Source: Chara braunii (taxonomy: Eukaryota > Streptophyta > Charophyceae > Charales > Characeae). From it: DNA of 21,477 nucleotides. Where the stretch lies: assembly GCA_003427395.1 (NCBI GenBank), contig BFEA01000042.1, positions 277,752-299,228 on the forward strand, written 5' to 3'. Position 1 is the first letter of the stretch. Each line of letters begins with the position of its first letter. Below are positions 8,443 through 18,664 of the stretch, piece after piece. Made by a program: the position numbers and the translations under genes. The notes beneath the pieces are model-generated. The model was given only the letters and a program-made list of their open reading frames with translations, had not been told where the DNA came from and made no database searches.

Positions 8443-10300
8443 TGAAGTTTTGGGGGTCCGCCAGAGGGTCGGTGGCCTGTGGCCTATGGGCCTATTTCAA
8501 GGGGAAAAAAAGAAAAAAAAGAGCAACTGTGTAGACAAAAACGACCTCGGGAAGGCCAACAACGAGTTTTCCTCACACCAGTACTTCCAGGAATGTACCC
8601 GGCTAACGGTCGGACCCCACAGGAATGCGGAAAGGAAAAACTTTGCCGTCGAAGTGTTTGCGGGACCCCACACCTCGCGAAAAAGTTTATGGAAAGGCCG
8701 AAATAAATGTCTTCGAAAAACTGTATTTCGGGACCCCACAGCCCGCATTTTGTGGCTTGGAAGATAGCTTGTGGACGTTTTCACATGGTCCTCGGTCTGG
8801 AAAACGGCAACCGGAGGAAATGACGCCGCAAATTTGTGCCAAAAGCCGAGGTTGGCGGCCCCCAGAGCTGTCTTGAACTTCTGCAAAACCAGGTCCTGTG
8901 GACGAACCACGGATTGTCCGTCCATGCATTGTCCGACTTCGGTGGAACATGTGACCCTGAAGCTAATTGTCGCACGGCGGTACCGGCGAAACCTGAAGAG
9001 AATTGTCGCACGGCGGCATGGGCCCGGGGCCTTCCATCCCATTGCAGGTTCAAGACAAGCAAAAAGCGGGCGAGAACCAATCTTCCATTTCGAAATTTGA
9101 ATTCAAAAAGGCACCGATACCCTGCGTTGCCCTTGTCGTCATCAGCCGTCCAACGTCCGTCGATCGCTGCCACTGCACGCTTTTGTGACGGTCATCTACG
9201 TGTGTGCACGTATTCATTGCCATTGCCCAAGGCCGGTCGTGCCTCCGTCGTCGTTGCCCCATTGCCCACCGGATTCCATACATGTCTTTCGGCAGTCGTC
9301 CTGCAGCGTGGACGTCGGCATGCTGTCGTGCACATGACATCGCCAGTAAGTACGTGCATGCCGGGAGGCTGTCTGACCGCGGAACAGTCCCGTGCACTGC
9401 TGGGTGTTTGCAGAGCACTTGCTGAAACCTGTGCCTCCATCACTCGCCCTTCTTCCGTGTGTGCGGCAGCCCATGTGGTGGTGGACATCAGCATCCGTCC
9501 TGCATTCGTCCGTGGTGGAAGGTGGAGCTTGATACCAGATGTTGCTGACGTAGCGGGGGCTGTTCCACATTATGTCGGGCACATCATAGTGCGTGAGGAT
9601 CACTTACCAGCGCGGCACGGCCAACATACGCGGGGATTGGACAAATAGTTGTCCGTCAGTGGTGCACCGGTGCTGACTTCTGTGCATCGCTTTCCCTGTG
9701 CAGACAGGAAAGCTGGGGAAGGTTCGAATCGGCCGTCATCCAGTGATTGTCATCATTGACGATGACAGGAAGCGTTAAACTTTGTCTTTGCTGGGCATGG
9801 GTGTTTGGGGGTTGCTGATTGTTGCATCCGCATTTGTAGCTTTGCTTCCGTTGCTGGGGATTGCTGCATCCCTTGTCGCTATTGCTTTCCTGGCCACACG
9901 GCGGTAGATCCATGGTACTTCTTCGCAGTGGCGTCGTCGGGTGTTGCGTGCAGCCATGGATGGCCGCAGTTTCACTGACGAGTTGTACGGTGATGTGGCA
10001 GGGTCGTGTAATTATCACGAAGCAGGGGGCAAGGGAAGCGAATCTACGCAACGGAGGTTTGACGGACGTCTTCCACCGTCGTCATGGAGCTACTTTTCAC
10101 AGCAAGGGCTGGCTTTCAGTATCCCGAAGCTATGGGTACCCAATTTCAGCACAATGGCGGCATGTACACCCAGACGTCCGCATCTGGCGCCGCTCAAATG
10201 TTGGTGACGGACATCGCAAGACAGGGCATAGGTTTAATGCCAGCAAATACCGCTTCCCCGGATCAGTCCCCAGTCCCGCCAGCATGCCCTCTTAAATAGA
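8443..10300. other. GC-richer stretch with long but unsupported open frames
   Basis: The longest open frame (8836-9648, + strand, 270 codons) is overlapped by open frames of similar quality in most other frames. That is expected for GC-rich DNA with few stops, and its translation shows no domain or natural composition bias. The phrase GGACCCCACA occurs three times at about 8612, 8663 and 8731. A weak candidate exon at about 9956-10297 reads MDGRSFTDELYGD in one frame and GFQYPEAMGTQFQHNGGMY in another, after a GCAG that could be an acceptor; I cannot confirm it. Confidence 0.4.
8957..9016. repeat. 36 bp-period duplication
   Basis: CTGAAGCTAATTGTCGCACGGCGG-like sequence occurs at 8957-8980 and, with two differences, at 8993-9016, a period of 36 bp. 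It is short and has no recognised function. Confidence 0.8.
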
Positions 10301-10737
10301 GAGTACTTTTCAGAAAAAAAAGAGAAAAAAAAATTAACTAAAAATACTACCTTAAAATCAGACACTCGTCAACAAACAGCCGAGGAGAAGGAAAACGACC
10401 TGTTTTCCCTCCCCCCACCAAAAAAAGAGACGACCTGTTCGGATGACGACGACGAGGACGACGAGGAGGATTGGCTATGGCCGTGATTGCGATGTCCAAA
10501 AAAAGCGCCGGCCAAGGACTGAAGACGACAAACAGTACCATCTTCATCCGAATAGAACGCCCGGCAGTGCCGTACCCCCGTTCACCATTCACGGGGTTCG
10601 TGAACAAAGGCCGGTCACCCGTGTTCGATTTTTTTTGGTGTATATGTTTGTGTTTTTGAATTTCTGATAGTTTCATCGTGTGGTAGACTCTGTAGATGGA
10701 CGTGTTGAATATTCGCTGATGCATTTGCGTGTGTTTT
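10301..10737. other. A-rich then GA/GAC-rich stretch
   Basis: Bases 10310-10345 are A-rich, and 10443-10475 is a run of GAC/GAG triplets. The right part (about 10620-10737), read on the minus strand, may continue the Helitron N-terminal repeats past a stop (KTHTNASAN follows in frame), but the match fades. No other gene is seen. Confidence 0.4.
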
Positions 10738-11300
10738 TTAACTCTCCACAGTTTGTGTCTTTTGAACTGGCTCTGGTAACGTTTCTTTGAACTTTTTTGA
10801 GTGGTCTTGACGTGCAAGGTGTTTGAGTCTTGTTTTCTTATGTGGATCAGTATTGGACATGTTTGTTTTCAAAGGATGGAACGTTAGATGTTCTGTGGCA
10901 TTTTTATTATCTTCTTCACTAATTTTTTTTTGTGTTGCATTGTTGCGACTGTCGTTGGTAGTGCGTGTTTTTAAAGAGCGTAGACTCGAATATGCTGTTA
11001 GAAACAAGAGGTTTTGTAAGGAAAAAGGCGTGAGACATAGGATGATGCTTTGTAGTTGCACCATGTAATCGAGTACACGGTACAAGAGAAGAGAACATAC
11101 TTTGCGAATGAAGATATGCCCAACTTTTTTTTCTTTCGCCGCACTTTACGATGCCATGCGACATCACGATCAAGCGGTCTTCTTCGAGCATCTTCAGTTT
11201 CGTTTAATCTTCTTCGACGAGCGGCAACCCTTTGTTTTTCTAGACGTGCTTCGCGTTCTTCAGGTGTTTCAGGTCCTGTTCTTTTTCTTCCACCACCCAT
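10738..11300 (-). pseudogene. inverted Helitron N-terminal fragment (Lys/Arg/Glu-rich repeats)
   Basis: On the minus strand an ATG at 11300 opens MGGGRKRTG, followed by ETPEEREARLEKQR, RRRRLNETEDARRR and LDRDVAWHRKVRRKKKK. This charged, imperfectly repeated style is typical of the N-terminus of many Helitron Rep-helicase proteins, ahead of the Cys motif and DUF6570. After about 11110 the frame is lost. A related piece (TRLKHLARQDHSKKFKE, then LPEPVQKTQTVES) is readable in another frame down to a stop at 10738. The main Helitron body at 13169 on the opposite strand lacks exactly this part. The fragment could be the inverted 5' end of that element or a remnant of a second copy. The match is to the style of the repeats rather than to a named domain, so family assignment is moderate. 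Confidence 0.55.
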
Positions 11301-13168
11301 GAGCAATTGTATATAAAAAGAAATCGTCATTTTTTAGAGACAGTGAAAGTAAACAGAACGGGACCGAAGCGGGAAACATGAAAATTACAAAACAGAGGAG
11401 AGTAAGACGTGATAAATGGACGTGCTGCGCTGAGTCATCTAGCACCGAATATGGCAATTAACATAAGGCGTCATTTGTCGAGCTGCTGCAAGATATGGTC
11501 CAAAAACCATATTTTTCTATAAGAGGAAATACATTTTCGTTTAAAAAGTTGAGTGCATTGATTGTATGTTACTTAAAATTTAAAAGAAACATTGTCAAGT
11601 AACATTTTTATGTCAGAAAACATTTTATGTCAGAGTTCTATGCATTAACTATGTAGCAAACCAGATACTAATCAGAAGTAGCTTAGTGGCTGCACGCTCT
11701 TGAAACTGCATACAACACCACCCAACAGAAATGTGAAATGATCAGTTTACTCATGTACTTATTGATAAATAATGAGCAATGTCTATAAATAAGAAATTTT
11801 GCACTAAATTTGCAAAAATTTGCAACAAACATTGTTGTTTTCGATCAGTGTTGGACCCTGCTGGTCCCCGGATACGCCGGGGGCCTCTTCTTCGACCGGG
11901 ACGCTGTAGGTCGGACGGGACGGTCTAGCGGCCCGGTAGGCCTCTGGTCCAAGCCAGCGCATGGCACTTTGGGGACGGGACCGGGAAGTCATGGGCATGC
12001 CCGTCGTTGCTAAAACTGTGGGAAGCCACTACTTCCCTTGAAAAAAAAAAAAAACACGGGGCCTTTTCGACCCCATTCATTTTAGCAACATGCGGTCAGA
12101 TGGACTTCAAACCAGACATGATTTGCAGATTCTTGCAGTCGGCCACTAAGCGCAAGGACTATGTCTCAACAATGGCTTGCTTAGATTATATGTTTCTTTC
12201 AATGTCTGTGCGTTGTGGGCAAAAAGTTATGGGTTTGGGTTTCGTGAAGTGAGAATAGCAGTGTTGTCGAAGGTGCAAACCCAAGAATGAACCTCATTTC
12301 ACTACATGTATCTCGACAGTCTCGCAGGTAAGCATATGATTTTCAGCCTATTGGTCCACGTGTGGGTCGGAAAGCTTTTTAGCGTGGCCTTTACACGGAA
12401 CGCATACCTCCCTGAACCCGCCCCAATAATTCCTCCCTCCGTCCTTGGGAAACCTCCTGGAAAAAAAAATCCTAACTTCAAAATTTTAATGTGAATTTTG
12501 ATAGATATCGAAATTGCAGTCATAATTGGCAGGGAAAAATAAGAGTAAAAATAAAAATAGTCATTTTCTTTTGAAAACTGGTTTTTCGGTTCATCCCCCA
12601 TGGGCCCGTTCGGTCCCGGTTGCACAAAGCGAGCTCAACCGGCCAGTTGGCGGCCCAACCTTATTTACCATTAATATAACCTAAAATTTTGTAAATGCAA
12701 ACTAGAAAAAGCAGCAGCAAGTTTCATGAAGCTAGGAAACGATAAAATGTACTTTTGTTAAAGATGTCCACAATGCGCAGATCATGCTACCTATTATCAG
12801 CCTGTTAAAATGACATTGTGACAACTATATAGCTATAGTTGTTGTTATTGTTGTTTCTTGGCTGTCGGTGCTTTGCTTTATGTTGTTAACTGTCATTACG
12901 CATAGGTGTACTATAATGACAAGAGTAGCCACAACATAGCAGTAACAACTGCTATAGCCTATGGCATAATCGCAAGGGCAATAGAAGTAGAGTACAAATG
13001 GCATTGTGAAGTTAAGGAGGGGGAAAACTTGAACACAAAGCATTTTCTATGAACACAAATAACTTGAAGTTATGTGCGGAAACCAGAAACGTACCTTTGT
13101 TGGAACTGTCGTACTGCGTGGCTGCCCCTGATTTTTTTCCGCACAAAAAAATAAAAAAAAAAAAATGA
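11301..13168. other. AT-rich non-coding stretch with a GC-rich islet
   Basis: Most of this is AT-rich with no recognisable coding sequence. A sharply GC-rich islet at about 11845-12015 contains a small hairpin, CCCCGG at 11866-11871 facing CCGGGG at 11877-11882. A second hairpin with a 9 bp stem (ACAACTATA) lies at 12821-12842. If the N-terminal fragment at 10738-11300 belongs to the main Helitron and was inverted, this stretch would contain the element's 5' non-coding end. No TC terminus can be fixed from one copy. Confidence 0.4.
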
Positions 13169-14545
13169 TGTGGCTGGACCAAGCTATATGACCTTCGAGG
13201 CAACGAGCGAAGAAGAGGTGGGAAAAAAAGAATCATTCCACCAATCACTAGAAAAGAAAAGGATAACGTGACGAGACGTATAATTGAAAAACTAAGCCAG
13301 GACATTGAAGTAGCATGTTGTGTTTGTGATTCCTTAGTGCTACAAACTGAGGTTACAACATATTCTGTATTAGAAGGGGACGTTCTCGCACAAATGCATG
13401 AATATCTTCAGAACCTTGAACCGTCATTGCATCCCGATTTAATTCGATATTACGATCATTGCAGTTACATTTCGTTGTCTTCAAAAACATGATGCTATCT
13501 CGAAACGGTATCAATATAAACAATGTCAACGACATCACGTTCAATATTTGTTTTGAATGTGATAATATTTTTTTCAATCCGCAACGTCATTCACATCTTT
13601 CGAAATTCGCTATCGTTACCCATTTTTTCATTGGGAAATTTTTTGCTGAGCTTTGCGATGTCACATGCCAGAACTGTTGATAACAAGCCTTACAAACATT
13701 GTAACCCAAACGAGGATTATGCGTGGAGGTATCAATCGCTCCATACGATCTCATCTCCTTGTTTTTGATGCCATACCCGGCCCAGTTGCAACACTACTGC
13801 TAAAATCTTTGTCACACGATGCATTCTACCGCATCATCTTAGTTGGACCCTTCACAGATACACAACTAACACATATCAAAAAATTGCATTGCGTTCGACA
13901 TTCCGTCGTTGAGGATCTGCTAACTTTCTACATGACGCACAACAATTTTTATGCTAACGTCAAAATTAATAAAAAAACATTAAATTTCATTCCGGTAAAC
14001 GCAAAAGATTACATACCTGAAAACGTAATTGAGCAAACGATAGCGGACTCGAAAGACACTGACGACATTTGTGATGAACAAGTTGGCATGGATGCACCCA
14101 CATATATAGCGATATAAACAACATATATATTGAACAATCTGTCGTTTTTTCACGCTCTGTGGCTCCACTTGACCCACAACTCGAAAGCTATGTAGTGAAT
14201 TTAAAAAACAAAGAACGAGACAATACCCTTATTTTTGCAATTCATACGTCATCGAAATTTGCTAACGTTTTTTACCCTGAACTGAACGGGAAAATGTTTT
14301 CGCACTTGTCCCTTATAGAAGAGGCTATTCAAGAGAGTCAAACAAACAGGTTCCTGTTTCGGACGAGCAATGTGTCAGACATTATTGTTTACTCAGCAGT
14401 GGGCGGTTTGCCCATGACACATATTATGTTTTGGCCACGTTCGACCGACTGTCACTTAATCGAGACTACACAATGTCGAACATCACATGTCGAACACGTC
14501 CACTCATACATCGACCAATTACAGAAATCACAACCGATATGTTGA
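13169..14545 (+). pseudogene. Helitron N-terminal region with Cys motifs and DUF6570-like domain
   Basis: Pieces in successive frames read as one protein. 13169-13492 gives NERRRGGKKR, then CCVCDSLVLQTE and HPDLIRYYDHC. 13459-13680 gives NICFECDNIFF and FIGKFFAELCDVT, with two CxxC-type pairs in total. 13653-14117 gives MPELLITSLTNIV, then LLTFYMTHNNFYANVKINKK, matching the usual DUF6570 layout (an E-LIs motif, then a nNPlY-like motif; here NNFY). 14102-14545 continues in a third frame (SVAPLDPQLESYVVNL onward). The region normally sits just before the Rep domain. Frame changes near 13490, 13650, 14100 and 14400 interrupt it. The residual start is unclear because the charged N-terminal repeats are absent upstream. 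Confidence 0.75.
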
Positions 14546-15954
14546 AAACTAAGTTAGAAAATGCATAACAACAAAGATAAGGATATCTTGCATCAGAAAC
14601 AAACCCTGTTGTTGCTCAATTACCCTGTCATGTCCACTGCTCTTCCGTATATGTTTGGGGAAGTAACGTAGAACGACATGCACGACGTTAAAAAGTTTTC
14701 ACAACATGCGACAGGTTTGGCCAACCAAGCCTTTTTCTTACGCTTACGCTTAACACAGACATGTCACATGCTTTAGCGTCTTATGTCGGTTTGCTCAACG
14801 TGCATGAGTTTTGCAATGTCTTCATTGATAATCCTAACGTACAACTAAATTAACTTAAACGATTATTAATGGAAGATAATATTGCTTTTGCACGGCTTTT
14901 TGATCGTTTAATGACTGCGTTCCTTAGTGATGTTCTTAGTTTCGACAAGGCAAAGCAAAAAAGTTATAAAGAAGGTGGACTTTTCGATCATGTTAAAGCA
15001 TACTTTGGCATGGTTGAAACACGAGATCGAGAAACCCTGCATTTGCATCGCCTTGCTTCGCTTGAACACACGCCTCCAACGACCTTCGATTTTGACATAC
15101 AACAAACTTCGAATGTTGGCTTTAGTGAATTGGTAATGAGATACGCTGATAGTATTGTAACAACTTGTCATCCTTCCGACATATCTCTTTTGCAATGGTT
15201 CACACTGTCATGCACCGCTATTCCTTCCTCTGCACGCTCTTTGCCTCTTTCAAAAAACCGTTCCTCGCCACCTGTTGAACCACCATGTGCACACTGCATA
15301 CATTGGAACACCCTCTTCAGTTCGCACCACCTTCTACGATATCGGATCCTCACACCTCCTCTCCCTACAGGCTACGGCAGCATCACAACTGAGAACAAGC
15401 CTCAAGAAACATACGTTCATTCAACACGTGATCACATTCGTACACATACCACTAGCGAAACGTTGTTAGCAATGTCACAATTCCTCGCTTTATCATTGTT
15501 CATATTACTACTCCTCCTCTGCCTCGTTCAAACACATCACTGGACACACACAACATCATGTTTCAAACATACACGAATGAACAAGAACGATCAAATATGT
15601 CGCTATTTGTTTCCTAAAGAACATTGTAAACGAGCGACGGTGCATAAAACAGGCATTGAACTAAAACATGGATTAAGAGATGAATATATCAATGCTTACA
15701 ACGATGTAATCTTATCAACATTCAAATTCAACCATGATATTCAACCATTGTTTGGTAGTGTTGAAGAAGATGATCGCATATTCTACTCCTGCAGATACGC
15801 AACAAAAGACCATCATAAAATTGATTGCAAAATCACATTACGTTTGACTGGATTCCATGTCCACAATAACAAGAGAAGTTTGTTGAACAACATATACCTC
15901 TATCGCACGAGACAAAGGCACGACGACGCTTATATTTGCAACTTTTCAGCATAA
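14401..15954 (+). pseudogene. Helitron HUH Rep nuclease region (Helitron_like_N)
   Basis: The Rep domain makes the nick and strand transfer of rolling-circle transposition. In one frame from about 14401 there is GRFAHDTYYVLATFDRL, then GQPSLFLTLTLNTD (the usual fGkPslFlT motif), then the 361-codon open stretch from 14869. In that stretch GGLFDHVKAYFGMVETRDRE leads to the metal-binding HLH motif (15040-15048). Further on come HHWTHTTSCFK, CRYLFPKE and NHDIQPL, then the catalytic YSCRYATKD, whose two Tyr codons are at 15784 and 15796. Both Tyr and both His are present. Stops at 14566, 14578, 14689 and 14851 lie in the same frame as conserved sequence on either side, so they are lesions and not the gene's end. 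The middle (about 15225-15480) is poorly conserved. Confidence 0.85.
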
Positions 15955-16874
15955 CAAACAAACAGGAAACAACAGGACCACTATGTGCACTATACCTTCA
16001 GCGTCATTTTTGTGCTTATGTAAATCATACGTACAAGACTATGCCTCTTTATCAAACGTTGAAACAACTTCAAAGCGAAGAGGACACAACGTGTACATTA
16101 GAACCAATAAACCAGACATATATCATTACACATCCGTTAGACGACTACGTCTTCCGCCCGCTTGTGCTTACCAACACCTCTCTATATGGCTTCATAATGC
16201 ATTTTTACCGTACAGATAAATCTACTCACCCCAACGACGATACTCGTTTCCTCAAAGGACATTCATTGCATATGCAAAAGTGTCTGGCACGCCGTAGACA
16301 ACCATCTATCACTGTAATTTCATACTACACGCGTATTCCAAGCTTCGAAACTTGCGAAGATGATTCGGCAAAAATACACTATGCTCAACTTACTTTACTG
16401 CGCATCAAACCGTTCCGAAATATTACAGACCTGGCGCCCGTAGATAGCAACTGACATGATGATTTGATGTCATTCTATGAAAACATGCCAACATTCGTGT
16501 GCGACATTTATTTACACATGCAAGACTATCACATCATCCACGATCGAGCTGAAGACACTTATAATAGCAGGCTGAAACAGGGTGATGATAACGACGATGA
16601 GAATGAACACTTGGAAAACAGTTCAAATGAGTCTCTCACAGACGAACCATTTATTATACCTCCATCCGACGATAACTTTTCGAAAGATGATGTGAATGAG
16701 GAATACAATGCAGAGCACATCCCAATAATTAAACATGCACTTCATCTCGATGATGACTCCGATCTCTCAAAAACATTTGTTCACATCATCAACTTCTCTC
16801 ACGCTAAATGCATACAAGGAATTGTCACAGATGTATCATTCACCTCCAACATGCTTAGCAAGTCAAGCAATTGA
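15903..16874 (+). pseudogene. Helitron linker between Rep and helicase
   Basis: After a frame change near 15903 the protein resumes with LFSITNKQETTGPLCALYL, the usual E-is-pl-a-yL segment after the Rep domain. It continues to IHYAQLTLLRIKPFRNITDL, matching the YaryMLtLFkPWR-like motif. An in-frame TGA at 16452-16454 sits where Helitrons usually have Trp (read as SN-stop-HDDLMSFYENM). The same frame then continues to 16874 with an acidic Asp/Asn/Glu stretch that separates the nuclease and helicase halves. No catalytic function is expected here. Confidence 0.75.
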
Positions 16875-16959
16875 ACATATTGAAGCAGTTCGCAAAGGGA
16901 AAAAAAAACGCGCCACATATATATACAGAGGAAGGCAAAAATCAAACACAATGGAATGA

Positions 16960-18641
16960 TTTGTCGCGACCGACACGTGTCCTTTTAATCCTTGACGCAC
17001 TGTGATTTGAGAACTGTAAAAAAATCCCAAAAGAATGGGACGAACGGGTAACTTTAAATAAAAGTTTTCCTTTCATTTTTGAAATTTTGCAACAGTTTTC
17101 ACTTAACGACAAGCAACATCTTACATTCCATTTGCTTGCACAAACATTGCTTAACATATGACTGTCCCAAATGAACACCGACGACTCTGATTCATCGCTT
17201 CCTCTGAAAAACATTGTTGAAACAATACGACAACAACAATTACTTATGTTTCTCACAGGCGAACTTCAAGGCGGAACAGGTAAATCACATGTAATAGCTT
17301 TCATTGCAACATTCACTAAACGTCACCCCAAAAGTGTGATAAAAATTGTCATGACAGGTAAAGTTGTCGTCGCTATTTGCGGTGTAACCTTTCACAGCTA
17401 GACCAACATGCACTATCTAGAGCATGAGCATCGATTTAACCGCCGCACTGCATACATGAAAAATATTACAAGATTCACGCCAGAATTAACACTCTTGTTA
17501 TCGACGAATTTAGTAAGATGGACAAAGCGATATTCATGCGCTTAACTGGCACATGCTCGCAAACTCGACATCCCTTTCGGTGGGATACATATGCTACCGA
17601 CAGGTGATATCTTTTAACCTCCTCCAATCAAAGGTACTCCTGTCTACAAAGAGTCATACCAATCATTTGCTCATACTTATTCAGATTACGAAGCTTTTAG
17701 ACTTTGACAAATGTTTAACACGATTGTCATTTTGACGAATAATGTCCTCTTCAAAATAGACCCCGAATGGGGTTTTCACTGTAAGAATGCAAGGCTCGAC
17801 ATTTAGAATCAAGAATTCATTAACATAATTAACATTCGTTTTGTTCAAAATTTTGGATCAACAATTTCGTCAAATTCCGGTGCAAACAAAAAAGACACCT
17901 TTCCAATTTTTATGGCACTCGATAATGATACCTGTCTTTGCCTCATTCATTCATACACGCATGCATTATGTAAACAACTGCCAACAAATCACCACCCAAT
18001 ACGTGTCATCGCCGATTTAAAAAACAACCTCAAAAGTAAAACAAGACAAAACATTAATTAGATAATGTCACTTCCTAATCAGAAACTAGGTGGTTTTGCA
18101 CCATTCCTCGATCTTATTCATGACATGCGGTTGCTTTTTACACATAAGATTGATCCTGCGCGTGGCACAACCAATGACACCTTCGGTTTCCTTCACTCCC
18201 TGCAATTCCCACCTAACACAACATTTGTCATTTTTCATAACACAAATGTTGACATATACGTTCTTTTCCCTAAGTATCCGCCCGACATTGTTTGGGTGCG
18301 TGTCCCTCACCGTTCATCTTTTGAACAGTTTTCATCTGCATTCGACACTGACTTGCCACTTGATGTTTACCATGTCTTTATACAACATCCCCATAAGCCT
18401 GTCATAATTTACCTTCTGACTGCACCAAAGACTCCAGAAGGAAAATGCAGTGTACGCCCGCTCCAATTCTCATTTGTCTCCGCAATTTCTTCAACTGTAT
18501 ATAAAGTACAAGGTGAAACTTTGTCCTCACTATTTGTTGCTGAATGGGAAGCACATTCTTAAAACCATAAATGTAAACATAACGTTCCACAACAAGGTTA
18601 TATTATCGTCTCGCGTGTTGTCAACCGCTCAACACTCTTAA
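16960..18641 (+). pseudogene. PIF1-family Helitron helicase
   Basis: This is a 5'-3' DNA helicase of the Helitron type. The remnant starts near KIPKEWDERVTLNKSF, with FSLNDKQHLTFHLL just before the helicase core. Walker A GGTGKS is at 17270-17287, followed by IVMTGKVVVAICGVTFHS (usual APTGkAA...TiHS). Walker B LVIDEFSKMDKAI is at 17491-17529 in a different frame. PFGGIHMLPTGDIF follows at 17573-17614 back in the first frame, with TAA (17615) where the GDxxQLPP motif needs Gln. From 17567 to 18562 one frame persists with only four stops (17615, 17705, 17804, 18059) and includes LIHDMRLLFTHKI, GTTNDTFGFLHSLQF and the QG motif TVYKVQGETL (18494-18523). A last piece, VILSSRVLSTA, matches the yVALSRv ending in another frame. 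Inactive as it stands. Confidence 0.85.
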
Positions 18642-18664
18642 TTCTAAAAAAAACACAAAGGAGC

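Noticed and set aside
8836-9648. 270-codon open frame on the + strand as a real gene
   Set aside because: Most other frames are also open across the same GC-rich DNA, no motif or domain is visible, and part of the translation comes from a local 36 bp duplication.
13169-18641. Frame changes in the Helitron explained by introns
   Set aside because: Homology continues almost directly across the frame changes with no room for an intron, and several stops lie within one uninterrupted homologous frame.
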